Positions 36,985 through 46,275 are shown, counted from the first letter of the stretch. The stretch is DNA of 64,000 nucleotides from Tissierella sp. (GCF_031460495.1 NZ_JAVKTS010000003.1:525900-589899); one strand, 5' to 3'. The notes: a model not told the origin generated them from the sequence alone. Program-made: numbers and translations.

Positions 36985-37008
36985 AAACTGACAGAAATCT
37001 GTCAGTTT
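36985..37008 (-). promoter_or_regulatory. Inverted repeat AAACTGACAG-AAAT-CTGTCAGTTT
   Basis: A perfect 10-bp dyad between the activator gene (stop at 37039) and the sigma-54 promoter, centred about 57 bases upstream of the -24 GG. It could be the enhancer site bound by the activator. On the minus strand it is followed by TTTTTC, so it may also terminate the activator transcript. Both roles are possible. Confidence 0.65.
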
Positions 37009-37038
37009 GTAAGAAAATCTTTCTATTTAGTTTGACTT

Positions 37039-38448
37039 TTATGAAAATTCAATATTATACTTACTAAGTTTATAGTGTAATCTTTGTCTAGTAATTTGTA
37101 ATATTGATGATGCTTTGGAAATATTACCACCTGTTTTTTCTAGAGCTTTTGTTATCATTTGCTTTTCCACCATTTCAAGCATATCATCTAAAGATGAGTG
37201 GCAATCCAGGTCATAATTATCTTCATTTTGATTTTTAATCTTATTTTCTTTGCTAATCTTATCACTTAAATATACTGGCAAATGTATTAATTTTATTTCT
37301 TCATTACTGACAAAATTAATGGAAGATTCTATTACATGTTGTAGTTCCCGCACATTGCCTGGCCAATTATATTCCATAAATAATTCCTTTACTTCATCTG
37401 ATACTCCAATTACATCCTTATCCAATCTAAGATTGTATAATTTTATAAAATGATCTACATAAATCATTATATCTTCTTTTCTTTCCCTTAAAGGTAGAAG
37501 TTTTAGACTAACCACTGATAATCTATAGAATAAGTCCTCTCTTATTTGACCTAGTTCCATAGCTTTAAGTGGCTCTATGTTCATGGCTGCAATTATTCTG
37601 ACATCTACTTCCTTTTCATTATTATCTCCCACTCTTCGTACTCGACCATCTTGTAGTACCCTTAATAGTTTCGCTTGAAGGTTTAATGGCATTGAGTTTA
37701 TTTCATCTAAAAACAATGTCCCACCATGAGCTTCTTCAAATAAGCCAGGTTTATCTACTGCTCCAGTAAATGCCCCTTTGACTGAACCAAATAAGATGGA
37801 CTCAAAAAGATTCTCAGGAAGTGCAGCACAGTTTTGTACTACAAAGGGTTTGTTTCTCCTGTTGCTGTGATTGTGAATGGATTGTACATATAGTTCTTTT
37901 CCTGTACCTGTTTCTCCATAGACTATTACTGAGGATGTATTGTTTGATATTATCTTTGCTCTTTCTATATTATGTATCATTTCTTTGTTGGATGTTATTA
38001 TATCCTCAAAGTTAAATTTTGCTCTTTGCAAGTTTTTGTGGCTAGTTATACTTATTGGCCCCGTATAAATTCTTTTATTTACTTGCTCTTTAATTTTGGT
38101 TATATCCTTTGACAATTCAACAGCCCCAAGGATTTTTCCACTCCTGATAATTGGTATTGTCAGATTTTGAGTATTTATGACCCTTCCTTTATAATCACTA
38201 AATACTTGCTCCTTTATATATATAGGTTTACCATCATTTATACAGTTAATCATAGTGCTTTCATCTGGGTTTATATTTGGATATACTTCTAAGAAGTTTC
38301 TATTTATGATACTTTCAAAGTCACCTTCACAAAAACTATTATCAAATCTAGGATTATATCTTACAGAATATACAATCCTACCATGTCTATCTATTATCAT
38401 TATGGCATCTACATAGTCCATCTCATTTAGATAATTAGTATCTTTCAT
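37039..38448 (-). CDS. Sigma-54-dependent activator of the opine/selenoprotein operon
   Basis: A 469-residue regulator. N-terminal PAS-like sensor (about residues 10-125), then the AAA+ domain with Walker A GETGTGKE, the sigma-54 loop in GSVKGAFTGAVDKPG, Walker B GTLFLDEIN and NWPGNVRELQHVIE. The C-terminal Fis-type helix-turn-helix is in GGNISKASSILQITRQRLHYKLSKY. It ends 160 bases before the GrdE-type gene with a sigma-54 promoter and a dyad in between, which makes local control very likely. The PAS domain presumably senses the substrate or a redox signal. It differs in sequence from the partial activator at 1-1285. Confidence 0.95.
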   Translation of the reverse strand: MKDTNYLNEMDYVDAIMIIDRHGRIVYSVRYNPRFDNSFCEGDFESIINRNFLEVYPNINPDESTMINCINDGKPIYIKEQVFSDYKGRVINTQNLTIPIIRSGKILGAVELSKDITKIKEQVNKRIYTGPISITSHKNLQRAKFNFEDIITSNKEMIHNIERAKIISNNTSSVIVYGETGTGKELYVQSIHNHSNRRNKPFVVQNCAALPENLFESILFGSVKGAFTGAVDKPGLFEEAHGGTLFLDEINSMPLNLQAKLLRVLQDGRVRRVGDNNEKEVDVRIIAAMNIEPLKAMELGQIREDLFYRLSVVSLKLLPLRERKEDIMIYVDHFIKLYNLRLDKDVIGVSDEVKELFMEYNWPGNVRELQHVIESSINFVSNEEIKLIHLPVYLSDKISKENKIKNQNEDNYDLDCHSSLDDMLEMVEKQMITKALEKTGGNISKASSILQITRQRLHYKLSKYNIEFS

Positions 38449-38528
38449 CTTATCCCTCCGTCTATTACTTATATCTATATTATATTACATAGTATAAGTA
38501 TTATCAATGGGTGGACGAGGGTTATTCC

Positions 38529-38714
38529 TTATACCCTCAATACTTTACACACCAAAACATATAATCCCACCCCTATCACAGATGTAAATCCTACTGTGAT
38601 TATATTGTGTGAAAATATATTTTCCAGAGATGTAGAGGCTGTGCCGTAGGTGTGAATTATGCCTGTAGTCATTATTGGTGATGCTACTAAGAGTTTGACG
38701 ACTGTTTCTTTCAT
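38529..38714 (-). CDS. Hypothetical 61-residue membrane protein
   Basis: A short open frame between the activator and the MurJ-like gene. It encodes two likely hydrophobic segments (VVKLLVASPIMTTGIIHTYG and IITVGFTSVIGVGLYVLVCKVL) and starts at ATG 38714 with a weak AGGAAA site seven bases before it. I do not recognise a family. The hydrophobic pattern, plausible site and lack of an overlapping gene favour a real small membrane protein, but chance cannot be excluded. It lies just inside the direct repeat that flanks the operon, so it would belong to the same inserted segment. Confidence 0.4.
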   Translation of the reverse strand: MKETVVKLLVASPIMTTGIIHTYGTASTSLENIFSHNIITVGFTSVIGVGLYVLVCKVLRV

Positions 38715-38745
38715 AGCTTTTTCCTGTGAAAATCGAATCTTGCTT

Positions 38746-40035
38746 CTATCTCAGATTGTATATTCCAAGCAATACGGCAAATATAACTGAAATACTAGTA
38801 CCTAAAGCAAGACCTGCAGCTCCCATAGTTGGTGCTAGTAATAAGTCTACAACTATATTTAATATAAGAGATAATATACTAATTACAACTGGTCTCCTCA
38901 TATCTCTGATAGAATAATATGCTCTTGTAATCAATGGTAATATTGCCATGGCTGGCAAGCCTAAGGCATAATATCCTAATACTTTTGCTGTTAAGAAAGA
39001 TGCTTCAGCATCAAAGGCTCCTCTTTCAAAGAATATCTTAACTATTGGATCTGGAATTAAAATCAAGAGAATAGATATAGGTAATGTTAAAGTCAATATA
39101 GTCTTTATATAATACTTTACTCCATTCTTTAGTTTTTCCTCTTCACCCTTATTATAGCTTTCAGACATAATAGGAAAGAGAACTGTGACTATGGCTGATA
39201 TAAACAATCCTAAAAACAAACTAATTATATCATTTGCATAGCTTAGTTCTGCAATACTACCTGATGGAAGCGTAGATGCTATTGCAGTATCCACAGCATT
39301 ATTCACTTCATTGATACTAATTCCTGCTAAAATAGGTAATAGGACCTTAATTACCTTGGGAAGATAGTTATCTCTTAAGTTTAATTTCCACTCATATTTG
39401 TACCCTATCTTTTTCATAGCCTTAAAGATTATATATATTTGAGAAATAATTGCAAAACTTCCTACTACCATAAGCCCTCTTATTCCAAAATCTCCTATGA
39501 ACAATAAAAGGTATATAATATACACTAATACACTAGATACTCCTCCTTTTGCACCAGCTCTGAAGGCATGTTCCGCTTGTAAAAAACCTGCGCCTATGGC
39601 CCTTATCCAGGTTAGAGCTACCATTGGCAGACCTAATTTGAACAATAAAACACTATCTCTTAGTTCTAACCCTTTAAACCCAGGTCCAAATAATTTAACT
39701 ATAAGGGGTGCAGCAACAAAACCTATAACAATAACTCCCAGAGATACTATTATAGTAATATTTAACAAGTTATTTGTGTAATTCATTCTTCTATCTGTTC
39801 CATGCTTATGTTGTATCTCCTGTAATATTGGTATCAAAGATACAACGATTCCATCACCTATTATCTTTGTCAAAAGCATTATAGCTCCAAAAGCTAAAAG
39901 ATATGAATCCATTTTATCATTTGCACCTATCTTGGAAGCAGTAAGCATATCTTTAACAATTGTTAAAATCCTAGCTCCTATTGCAAAATAAATAATATAT
40001 AAAACCTTACTATTAATACTCTTTTTTTGCGTCAT
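38746..40035 (-). CDS. MurJ/MviN-family lipid flippase-like protein, short form
   Basis: A 429-residue polytopic protein of the MurJ (MOP) superfamily with about twelve helices. Motifs such as NDKMDSYLLAFGAIMLLTKIIGDGIVVSLIPILQE and FFERGAFDAEASFLTAKVLGYYALGLPAMAILPLITRAYYS match MurJ. It stops after LAPTMGAAGLALGTSISVIFAVLLGIYNLR. The full-length paralogue at 48299-49828 continues about 75 residues further, so the last two helices are absent. Whether this is natural or a truncation is unclear. The last 89 bp recur at 30458-30546. The start at 40035 (MTQKKSINS) is preferred over the longer frame. MurJ proteins flip lipid II; this form may carry another lipid-linked substrate. Confidence 0.85.
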   Translation of the reverse strand: MTQKKSINSKVLYIIYFAIGARILTIVKDMLTASKIGANDKMDSYLLAFGAIMLLTKIIGDGIVVSLIPILQEIQHKHGTDRRMNYTNNLLNITIIVSLGVIVIGFVAAPLIVKLFGPGFKGLELRDSVLLFKLGLPMVALTWIRAIGAGFLQAEHAFRAGAKGGVSSVLVYIIYLLLFIGDFGIRGLMVVGSFAIISQIYIIFKAMKKIGYKYEWKLNLRDNYLPKVIKVLLPILAGISINEVNNAVDTAIASTLPSGSIAELSYANDIISLFLGLFISAIVTVLFPIMSESYNKGEEEKLKNGVKYYIKTILTLTLPISILLILIPDPIVKIFFERGAFDAEASFLTAKVLGYYALGLPAMAILPLITRAYYSIRDMRRPVVISILSLILNIVVDLLLAPTMGAAGLALGTSISVIFAVLLGIYNLR

Positions 40036-40094
40036 ACTTCTGTCTCCTTCAAGGAATTTTTGCACTAGAAGATTATAGCATAATTTTATTTAGC

Positions 40095-40147
40095 TAACAA
40101 TAAGTTTGGATTTTGGTGCCTGGCACCAAAATCCAAACTTATTGTTA
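40095..40147 (-). repeat. GGTGCC-T-GGCACC palindrome copy R3
   Basis: Perfect 53-bp palindrome around 40121 (arms TAACAATAAGTTTGGATTTT), the longest of the ten copies. It overlaps the TAA stop of iorB (40145-40147). Confidence 0.9.
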
Positions 40148-40708
40148 ATAGTTGTAACCTCTATAAAAGGCATTTATATTTTCTTCTATTGCCTTTGGTG
40201 GTACATTATTCTTTAATACTTCTTCCCATGTTTCTGTTTTGATATCTAAGTATTTCGCTAGAAGTCCTATGAGTATTGTATTGGCAGCTTTTATATTCCC
40301 TGCTGCTTTTGCTTCTTCCATTGCATCTATTTCTATTATCTTAAACTTTTCCTTTAGCTTTCCTATTTCTTCCTCTGGATATTCTTCTTTTTCTAATAAT
40401 GCTGGAGTTGGATATACTTTTTTCTTGTTCATAATAATTGTGGAATCTTCTTTCATTAAATAACTCCATCTTAAAGCTTCTAGTGGTTCCATTCCTAATA
40501 ATATATCTCCCATACCATTAGGTATATTAGGTGAATATATTTTTTCTCCCATTCTGATTGTTCCCCAAACTGTGCCTCCCCTTTGGGATAATCCTACTAC
40601 ATCATTGGTTTTTACATCTAATCCTTCCTTAAATCCTGCCTGTGCTATTATGCCTGTAGCTAATACTAGACCTTGACCACCGACTCCTGCAACAATAATA
40701 TTCTTCAT
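40145..40708 (-). CDS. iorB: Indolepyruvate:ferredoxin oxidoreductase, beta subunit
   Basis: A 187-residue gamma-domain protein of the 2-oxoacid:ferredoxin oxidoreductase family. It begins NIIVAGVGGQGLVLATGIIAQAG, the typical GxGGQG phosphate-binding start, followed by SQRGGTVWGTIRMG. With IorA it oxidatively decarboxylates arylpyruvates from aromatic amino acids to aryl-acetyl-CoA and reduces ferredoxin. The start is 11 bases after iorA and the stop codon lies inside palindrome R3. The length is normal for IorB. Confidence 0.95.
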   Translation of the reverse strand: MKNIIVAGVGGQGLVLATGIIAQAGFKEGLDVKTNDVVGLSQRGGTVWGTIRMGEKIYSPNIPNGMGDILLGMEPLEALRWSYLMKEDSTIIMNKKKVYPTPALLEKEEYPEEEIGKLKEKFKIIEIDAMEEAKAAGNIKAANTILIGLLAKYLDIKTETWEEVLKNNVPPKAIEENINAFYRGYNY

Positions 40709-40719
40709 CTCTTTCCCCC

Positions 40720-42495
40720 CTATTCTGACCTTTTAATAGCATTAACCGGACATACTTGAGCACAAACACTACATCCCACACAGCTATCAGGATCTATGGA
40801 TGATTTCAGTTTCTCTATTCCATCATATTTAATCATTCTGATTGGAGGACAATTAGTTTTTACACAGGATCTACAGGATATACAGATATTAGGATCCACA
40901 TAGAAATGTTTTTCCTTAATCTTATATTTCAAAGCACATGGTCTTGTGGCTATTATTATGGATATACCCTTTCTCTTAGTTCCATTATTTATAGCATCTT
41001 TTATATCCTTGTAGATAAATTGATCTACTTCCACTACATCCTCATGGCCCATAGTATTTAATATGGATTTAATTGATATATGCATATCTTCACTTTCATT
41101 ATAATTTCCTGAACTACCGTTATGCTGTCCACCAGTCATGGCTGTAGTTCTGTTGTCTAAAATAATAAAAGTCATATTATCATCTTCTTCTCTTTGATGA
41201 AGTAGATTTGCAAACCCTGTCATACCAGAATGAAAGAAGGTACCGTCTCCTATGACTGAAACTATTGGTTCATCATCCCCATTTCTTCTCATGGCTTTGT
41301 TCATTCCCTTTGTAATACCCACTGTAGCTCCCATACTTATCATAGTATGAGCTGCTTCAAATGCAGGCAATACTGCCATGGAATAGCAACCTATATCCCC
41401 CATTACCTTTACCTTCATCTTTTTAAGGATATCAAAAATAGGTCTATGAGGGCATCCGGAGCAGAACATTGGCGGTCTTGATATGATTTTTGGTTTGTTA
41501 ATATCTTTTACTTCCCCTGATATAACGCCTGCTTCAATTAATCCTCTCTCTATATCTTCTATCTGAAGTTCCCCTGTAAATGAAAAATATTTTTTCCCTT
41601 CACAGTCTATTCCTTTTAATCTTAGTTCATTTTCTACAAATGGCATCATCTCTTCAATAATGATTATTCGTTTATATTTTTTTGCTAATTCTTCTACTTT
41701 TTTAATAGATATTGGATACACCATACCTAGCTTGTATATGGATATTGGTAGTTCTAATTCCTTTAAATTATAATATACTAATCCTGAGGTGATTATTAAT
41801 GTTTCTGAGCCTTCAACCTCTTCTAGGACATTGATAGATGAATTATATGCATAGTCTTCTAATCTTTCTAGCCTATCCTTCATAAAATATTGAGCCTTAA
41901 AGGTATTCGGTGGAAGCATGGTATATTTTTCTTGATCCTTAGTAAATCCTGATGGTACTTTATCTATCCTAGGTCCTAATTCCACAATCCCCCTACCATG
42001 ACAGACTCTAGATGTAATATCTAGCATAATTGGTATCTGATATTCTTCAGATATCATAAGCCCTTCCTTTATGTAGTCCTTTGATTCTTGTGAACTTCCA
42101 GGATATAGGATTGCCATATTTGCAAATTTACCAAATATCCTGTTGTCCTGCTCGTTTTGTGAAGATGCCATCCCTGGGTCATCACCTGAGACTAGAATAA
42201 ATCCACCATTTATAGGGGTTTGAGTAAAGGTCATTAGTGGATCCGCTGCTACATTTACACCTACATGCTTCATAGACACCATAGATCTTGCTCCATAAAA
42301 AGATGAACCTATCGCAACCTCTAATGCTACTTTTTCATTGGTGGAGAATTCTGCATATACTTCCTTATATTGTTTTACATTTTCCATTATCTCCACTGTT
42401 GGAGAACCTGGATAAGATGAAGCTAATCTCCCACCACCTTCATAGAATCCTCGAGCTATTGCTTCATTACCAGTTAAAACTTGTTTTTCTTTCAT
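40720..42495 (-). CDS. iorA: Indolepyruvate:ferredoxin oxidoreductase, alpha subunit
   Basis: A 591-residue enzyme subunit. The N-terminal pyrimidine-binding domain (LTGNEAIARGFYEGGGRLASSYPGSP), the central thiamine-diphosphate domain (GDIGCYSMAVLP, then GDGTFFHSGMTGFANLLHQ with NxT) and two C-terminal 4Fe-4S clusters (CISCRSCVKTNCP and CVGCSVCAQVCP) are complete. It oxidises indolepyruvate and related arylpyruvates produced by transamination of Trp, Phe and Tyr. The start at 42495 is chosen because GGAGGT is seven bases upstream; eight more codons are open. It forms an operon with iorB, divergent from the oppA promoter. Confidence 0.95.
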   Translation of the reverse strand: MKEKQVLTGNEAIARGFYEGGGRLASSYPGSPTVEIMENVKQYKEVYAEFSTNEKVALEVAIGSSFYGARSMVSMKHVGVNVAADPLMTFTQTPINGGFILVSGDDPGMASSQNEQDNRIFGKFANMAILYPGSSQESKDYIKEGLMISEEYQIPIMLDITSRVCHGRGIVELGPRIDKVPSGFTKDQEKYTMLPPNTFKAQYFMKDRLERLEDYAYNSSINVLEEVEGSETLIITSGLVYYNLKELELPISIYKLGMVYPISIKKVEELAKKYKRIIIIEEMMPFVENELRLKGIDCEGKKYFSFTGELQIEDIERGLIEAGVISGEVKDINKPKIISRPPMFCSGCPHRPIFDILKKMKVKVMGDIGCYSMAVLPAFEAAHTMISMGATVGITKGMNKAMRRNGDDEPIVSVIGDGTFFHSGMTGFANLLHQREEDDNMTFIILDNRTTAMTGGQHNGSSGNYNESEDMHISIKSILNTMGHEDVVEVDQFIYKDIKDAINNGTKRKGISIIIATRPCALKYKIKEKHFYVDPNICISCRSCVKTNCPPIRMIKYDGIEKLKSSIDPDSCVGCSVCAQVCPVNAIKRSE

Positions 42496-42657
42496 TATAG
42501 CTACCTCCTTTAAAGTCACATCTCTTATCTAGATTTCTAGGGATGTTTCCAATATAATTTTACCCTCATAAAGGGGGTCTAAAACAATTGTATGAATGCT
42601 GCTTAAGGTTTATAACTTAGTAAATAGCTAATACATTATCATGGCAAAATATTCTTA

Positions 42658-42686
42658 TTGATTAAACATGTACCAAGTGGTAGAAT
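42658..42686 (+). promoter_or_regulatory. Sigma-A promoter of the opp operon
   Basis: TTGATT, 17-base spacer, TAGAAT, about 50 bases before the oppA ATG at 42736. A short dyad (AATAGTTTAACTATT) follows in the leader. Confidence 0.75.
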
Positions 42687-42735
42687 ATTATAAATAGTTT
42701 AACTATTCTATTTTTGAAAAAAAGGGGGCATTTTT

Positions 42736-44343
42736 ATGAGTAAAAAGTATTTAGTATTGGTTGGTTTGTTACTTCTTACGGCAATTATTTTTACAGGTTG
42801 TTCTGGTGGATCTTCTGGAGAGCAAATTTTAAGAACTAACAATGCCAGTGAACCAGGCTCACTAGACCCAGCGTTAGCACAAGGAACTCACGAATCTTGG
42901 GTACTAGACCATACCTTCGAAGGTCTGATGAAGGTTGATCCTAATCTTCAAGTTGTTCCAGCTATGGCAAAAGAATATAAAGTTACTCCTGATAATATGA
43001 CTTATACCTTTACACTTCGAGATGACATTAAATGGTCAAATGGAGACCCTGTTACAGCAGGAGATTTTGAATTTGCATGGAAAAGAGTATTAGATCCTGA
43101 ATTAGCTGCAGATTATGCTTATCAAGCATATTATATTAAAGGTGGAGAAGCTTATAATACTGGTGAAGGAAGCAAAGACGATGTAGCTGTTAAAGCTATA
43201 GACGATAAAACTCTTGAAGTAACTCTAGCAGCACCTACACCATATTTCTTAGAATTAACTGCATTCTATGCTTTATACCCAGTTAACCAAGCTGTAGTTG
43301 AAGCTAATCCTGATTGGGCAAAAAATGCTGAAACTCACGTATCCAATGGACCATTTACTTTAACTGAATGGGAACATAACGCAAGCATCAAAATTAGAAA
43401 AAACGAAAACTATTATGATAAGAAAAGCGTAAAACTTACTGGTATTGATTTCGATATAATCGATGACGAAAACACTGCATGGCAAAAATATGAAGGTGGA
43501 GATTACGATTTCCTATCCCCATTACCACAAGCAGTAGTAGCTCAAATGAAGGAAGAAAAGAATCCCGAACTAGTAATTGGTGCAGAAGTTGGTACTTATT
43601 ACTACAATTTAAATACTAAAATTAAACCTTTTAACAATGTTAAAGTTAGAAAAGGCTTATCCATGACACTTGATAGAGAAACAATAGTTACTAAAATCGC
43701 TCAAGGTGGACAAATCGCAGCTGAAGGTGTAGTGCCACTAGGCATGAAAGATGAAAAAGGTAAAGAATACCGTGATGCAGTTGGTCAACTTATTGAGTAC
43801 AATGTAGCAGAAGGAAAGAAATTATTTGCAGAAGGCTTAGCTGAAGAAGGTATGACAGTGGCAGATTTCAACAAATTTGTTCTAATATACAACACTTCAG
43901 AAGCACACAAAAAAATTGCTCAGGCAGCACAAGAAATGTGGAGAGTTAACCTAGGTGTTGAGGTTGGACTTGAAAATATGGATTTCCAAGTTAAGTTAGA
44001 TAGAGAAAAAGCAGGAGACTTTAATATCTCTCGTGCTGGATGGATTGGAGACTATATGGATCCTATTACTTTCATAGAATTATGGGAATCTAGCTCACCT
44101 TTCAATGATGCGAAATATAATAATCCTGAATATGATAAGATGGTAAAAATAGCTAAGACTAGTGGAGATAAAGCTGAACGTTTCGAAGCTATGAGAGCAG
44201 CTGAGAAAATGATTATGGAAGATATGCCAGTAGTTCCAGTTTATTTCTATACTCAACCATATGCACAAAAATCATATGTAAAAGGAGTATATAAACCACT
44301 TGTAAACTATCCAAAATTAACTTATGCAGAATTAAATAAATAA
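42736..44343 (+). CDS. oppA: Oligopeptide ABC transporter, substrate-binding lipoprotein
   Basis: A 535-residue SBP_bac_5-family lipoprotein. The lipobox FTGC places the lipidated cysteine at residue 22 after a short signal peptide, so the protein is tethered outside the membrane. The body has typical OppA features (NNASEPGSLDPALAQGTHESWVLDHTFEGLMKVD, LRDDIKWSNGDPVTAGDFEFAWKRVLDPELAADYAYQAYYIKGGEA). It binds peptides for import by OppBCDF, encoded next. A hairpin after the gene (44353-44376) probably limits read-through so that OppA exceeds the other subunits. Confidence 0.95.
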   Translation: MSKKYLVLVGLLLLTAIIFTGCSGGSSGEQILRTNNASEPGSLDPALAQGTHESWVLDHTFEGLMKVDPNLQVVPAMAKEYKVTPDNMTYTFTLRDDIKWSNGDPVTAGDFEFAWKRVLDPELAADYAYQAYYIKGGEAYNTGEGSKDDVAVKAIDDKTLEVTLAAPTPYFLELTAFYALYPVNQAVVEANPDWAKNAETHVSNGPFTLTEWEHNASIKIRKNENYYDKKSVKLTGIDFDIIDDENTAWQKYEGGDYDFLSPLPQAVVAQMKEEKNPELVIGAEVGTYYYNLNTKIKPFNNVKVRKGLSMTLDRETIVTKIAQGGQIAAEGVVPLGMKDEKGKEYRDAVGQLIEYNVAEGKKLFAEGLAEEGMTVADFNKFVLIYNTSEAHKKIAQAAQEMWRVNLGVEVGLENMDFQVKLDREKAGDFNISRAGWIGDYMDPITFIELWESSSPFNDAKYNNPEYDKMVKIAKTSGDKAERFEAMRAAEKMIMEDMPVVPVYFYTQPYAQKSYVKGVYKPLVNYPKLTYAELNK

Positions 44344-44352
44344 AACATTGTA

Positions 44353-44376
44353 GGGGTGGGGTTTTTAGCCCACCTC
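44353..44376 (+). terminator. Intercistronic hairpin between oppA and oppB
   Basis: GGGGTGGG / CCCACCTC stem (one G-U pair), loop gtttttag, then TTTCTTTTC. It is probably a partial terminator, since oppB follows in the same operon with no other promoter seen. Confidence 0.75.
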
Positions 44377-44409
44377 TTTCTTTTCAATTAACAGCAAAGG
44401 AGGGTTCGT

Positions 44410-45339
44410 ATGAAAAAATATCTTTTGAGAAGAATTATTATGTCAATCATTACCCTTTGGGCCATAGTTACAATAACTTTTGTATTAATGCATGCTGTAC
44501 CTGGGAATCCTTTTGCCAAAGAAGGCAAAATGCCTCCAGTTGTTTATGAAAACCTTCAAAAAAAATATGGCCTCGATAGGCCTTTAATCGAACAATATGG
44601 AATTTATTTAAAAAATTTATTAAAAGGTGACTTTGGAGATTCAATGAAATCTAGAGTTGAGACCGTAAACGATATGATTGGTCGTGGTTTCCCCGTATCA
44701 GCTTACTTAGGTGCTCAATCCTTGCTCATTGCCTTAATAATTGGTCCAGCATTAGGTGCCTTCGCTGCCCTATATCAAAATAAGTTTCCAGATTATTTTT
44801 CTATGATCATTGCAATTATAGGTATTTCTGTTCCTGGATTTATAATGGGTACTGTCTTAATTCAGTTTGTCGCTAAAAATGTTTCTTGGCTCCCGATAGG
44901 TGGTTGGGGTGAATTTAGACACACTCTACTCCCTGCATTTGCACTATCCTTGATGCCATTGGCTTATACTGCCAGACTTATGCGTTCCAGTATGTTGGAA
45001 ATTTTGGGACAAGATTATATCAAGACGGCTAAATCTAAGGGTTTAGAGAAATCCGTTGTAATATTAAAACATGCCGTAAGAAATGCTATTTTACCTATAG
45101 TATCTGTACTTGGTACTTTGATATCCAACACATTAGTAGGTAGTTTCGTAATAGAAAAAATATTTGGTATTCCAGGACTAGGTATGTTCTTTGTTAAATC
45201 CATTGTAAGTCGTGATTATACACTTATTATGGGAACCACTATTTTCTATTCAATTATTCTAATTTTTATGTTGCTATTAGTGGATATTGCTTATACCTTT
45301 ATAGATCCACGTATTAGATTGACAAAGGAGGGACGTTAA
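44410..45339 (+). CDS. oppB: Oligopeptide ABC transporter permease OppB
   Basis: A 309-residue permease with about six helices of the BPD_transp_1 type. The EAA-like coupling motif is in LGQDYIKTAKSKGLEKSVVILKHAVRNAILP. The N-terminal MKKYLLRRIIMSIITLWAIVTITFVLMHAVPGNPF is characteristic of the DppB/OppB group. It forms the translocation channel with OppC, whose TTG start follows directly after this gene's stop. AGGAGG lies before the ATG. Confidence 0.95.
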   Translation: MKKYLLRRIIMSIITLWAIVTITFVLMHAVPGNPFAKEGKMPPVVYENLQKKYGLDRPLIEQYGIYLKNLLKGDFGDSMKSRVETVNDMIGRGFPVSAYLGAQSLLIALIIGPALGAFAALYQNKFPDYFSMIIAIIGISVPGFIMGTVLIQFVAKNVSWLPIGGWGEFRHTLLPAFALSLMPLAYTARLMRSSMLEILGQDYIKTAKSKGLEKSVVILKHAVRNAILPIVSVLGTLISNTLVGSFVIEKIFGIPGLGMFFVKSIVSRDYTLIMGTTIFYSIILIFMLLLVDIAYTFIDPRIRLTKEGR

Positions 45340-46275
45340 TTGGATAATTTGACTCGTGATTTATTTGAAAAGGCATCAAGGGAAGACAGAGACGGAGAAA
45401 AAATTAGGCGTCCCAGTATTAAATATTGGCCAGATGTATGGAGAAGATTAAAGCAAAATAAACTTGCTATGATAGGACTTGCAATAATAGCATTGATGGT
45501 TTTCATGTCCATAGTTGGTACAAAAATCAATGGTTTTACCTACTATGAACAGGATTATGACTTAATTAATAAACATCCTAATAGTGTTCACTGGTTTGGT
45601 ACAGATGAACTAGGCCGTGACCTTTTTACAAGGGTTTGGCTAGGAGCTAGATACTCTTTGATTATAGGTATCTTAGCCACAGTAATAGACTTTACCATCG
45701 GTGTTTTATATGGTGGTATAGCTGGAATGGCAGGGAGAAATGTGGATTCAATTATGATGCGTATTGCTGAAATTATATATGCAATCCCCTATTTACTCGT
45801 GGTAATTCTACTTTCTGTAGTATTTTCTGCTGGTGGTTCCGGTACTAGTATGCTGGTTCTAATCTTGGCCATGAGCCTTACTTCTTGGGTACCAATGTCT
45901 ATATTAGTAAGGGGTCAAGTATTGCAACTAAAAGAATCTGAGTACTCTTTAGCTTCAGAATCCTTAGGAGCATCAAAGGGTTGGATATTGAAAAAGCATA
46001 TAATCCCAAATACCCTTGGACCTATTTTAGTTAATGTAACTTTGTCTATTCCTAGAGCAATATTTGCAGAAGCTACACTAAGTTTCTTAGGACTTGGACT
46101 GCAAGCACCACTATCTAGCCTAGGTACTTTGGCTAATGACGGATTGGCAGGCATGGCTGTAGGTAATGCTTATCAAATCATTATACCAGCAATATTTATT
46201 TCTTTGATAATGTTTGCTTTCAATGTACTAGGTGATGGTCTTCGTGACGCATTAGACCCAAGATTACGTAAATAG
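45340..46275 (+). CDS. oppC: Oligopeptide ABC transporter permease OppC
   Basis: A 311-residue permease. The N-terminal cytoplasmic segment (RPSIKYWPDVWRRLKQNKLAMIGLAIIALMVFMS) is the OppC_N domain. Then come the channel helices with the EAA-type motif ESEYSLASESLGASKGWILKKHIIPNTLGP. The TTG start at 45340 abuts the oppB stop and uses AAGGAGG eight bases upstream. It pairs with OppB to form the membrane channel. No odd features are seen. Confidence 0.95.
   Translation: MDNLTRDLFEKASREDRDGEKIRRPSIKYWPDVWRRLKQNKLAMIGLAIIALMVFMSIVGTKINGFTYYEQDYDLINKHPNSVHWFGTDELGRDLFTRVWLGARYSLIIGILATVIDFTIGVLYGGIAGMAGRNVDSIMMRIAEIIYAIPYLLVVILLSVVFSAGGSGTSMLVLILAMSLTSWVPMSILVRGQVLQLKESEYSLASESLGASKGWILKKHIIPNTLGPILVNVTLSIPRAIFAEATLSFLGLGLQAPLSSLGTLANDGLAGMAVGNAYQIIIPAIFISLIMFAFNVLGDGLRDALDPRLRK

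Noticed and set aside
30580..38448. A complete glycine reductase cluster
   Set aside because: grdA, grdC, grdD, grdX and the thioredoxin genes are absent here; only component B genes are present.
42690..42710. Possible tRNA or riboswitch before oppA from the AATAGTTTAACTATT dyad
   Set aside because: The dyad is short and AT-only, with no cloverleaf or known aptamer features.
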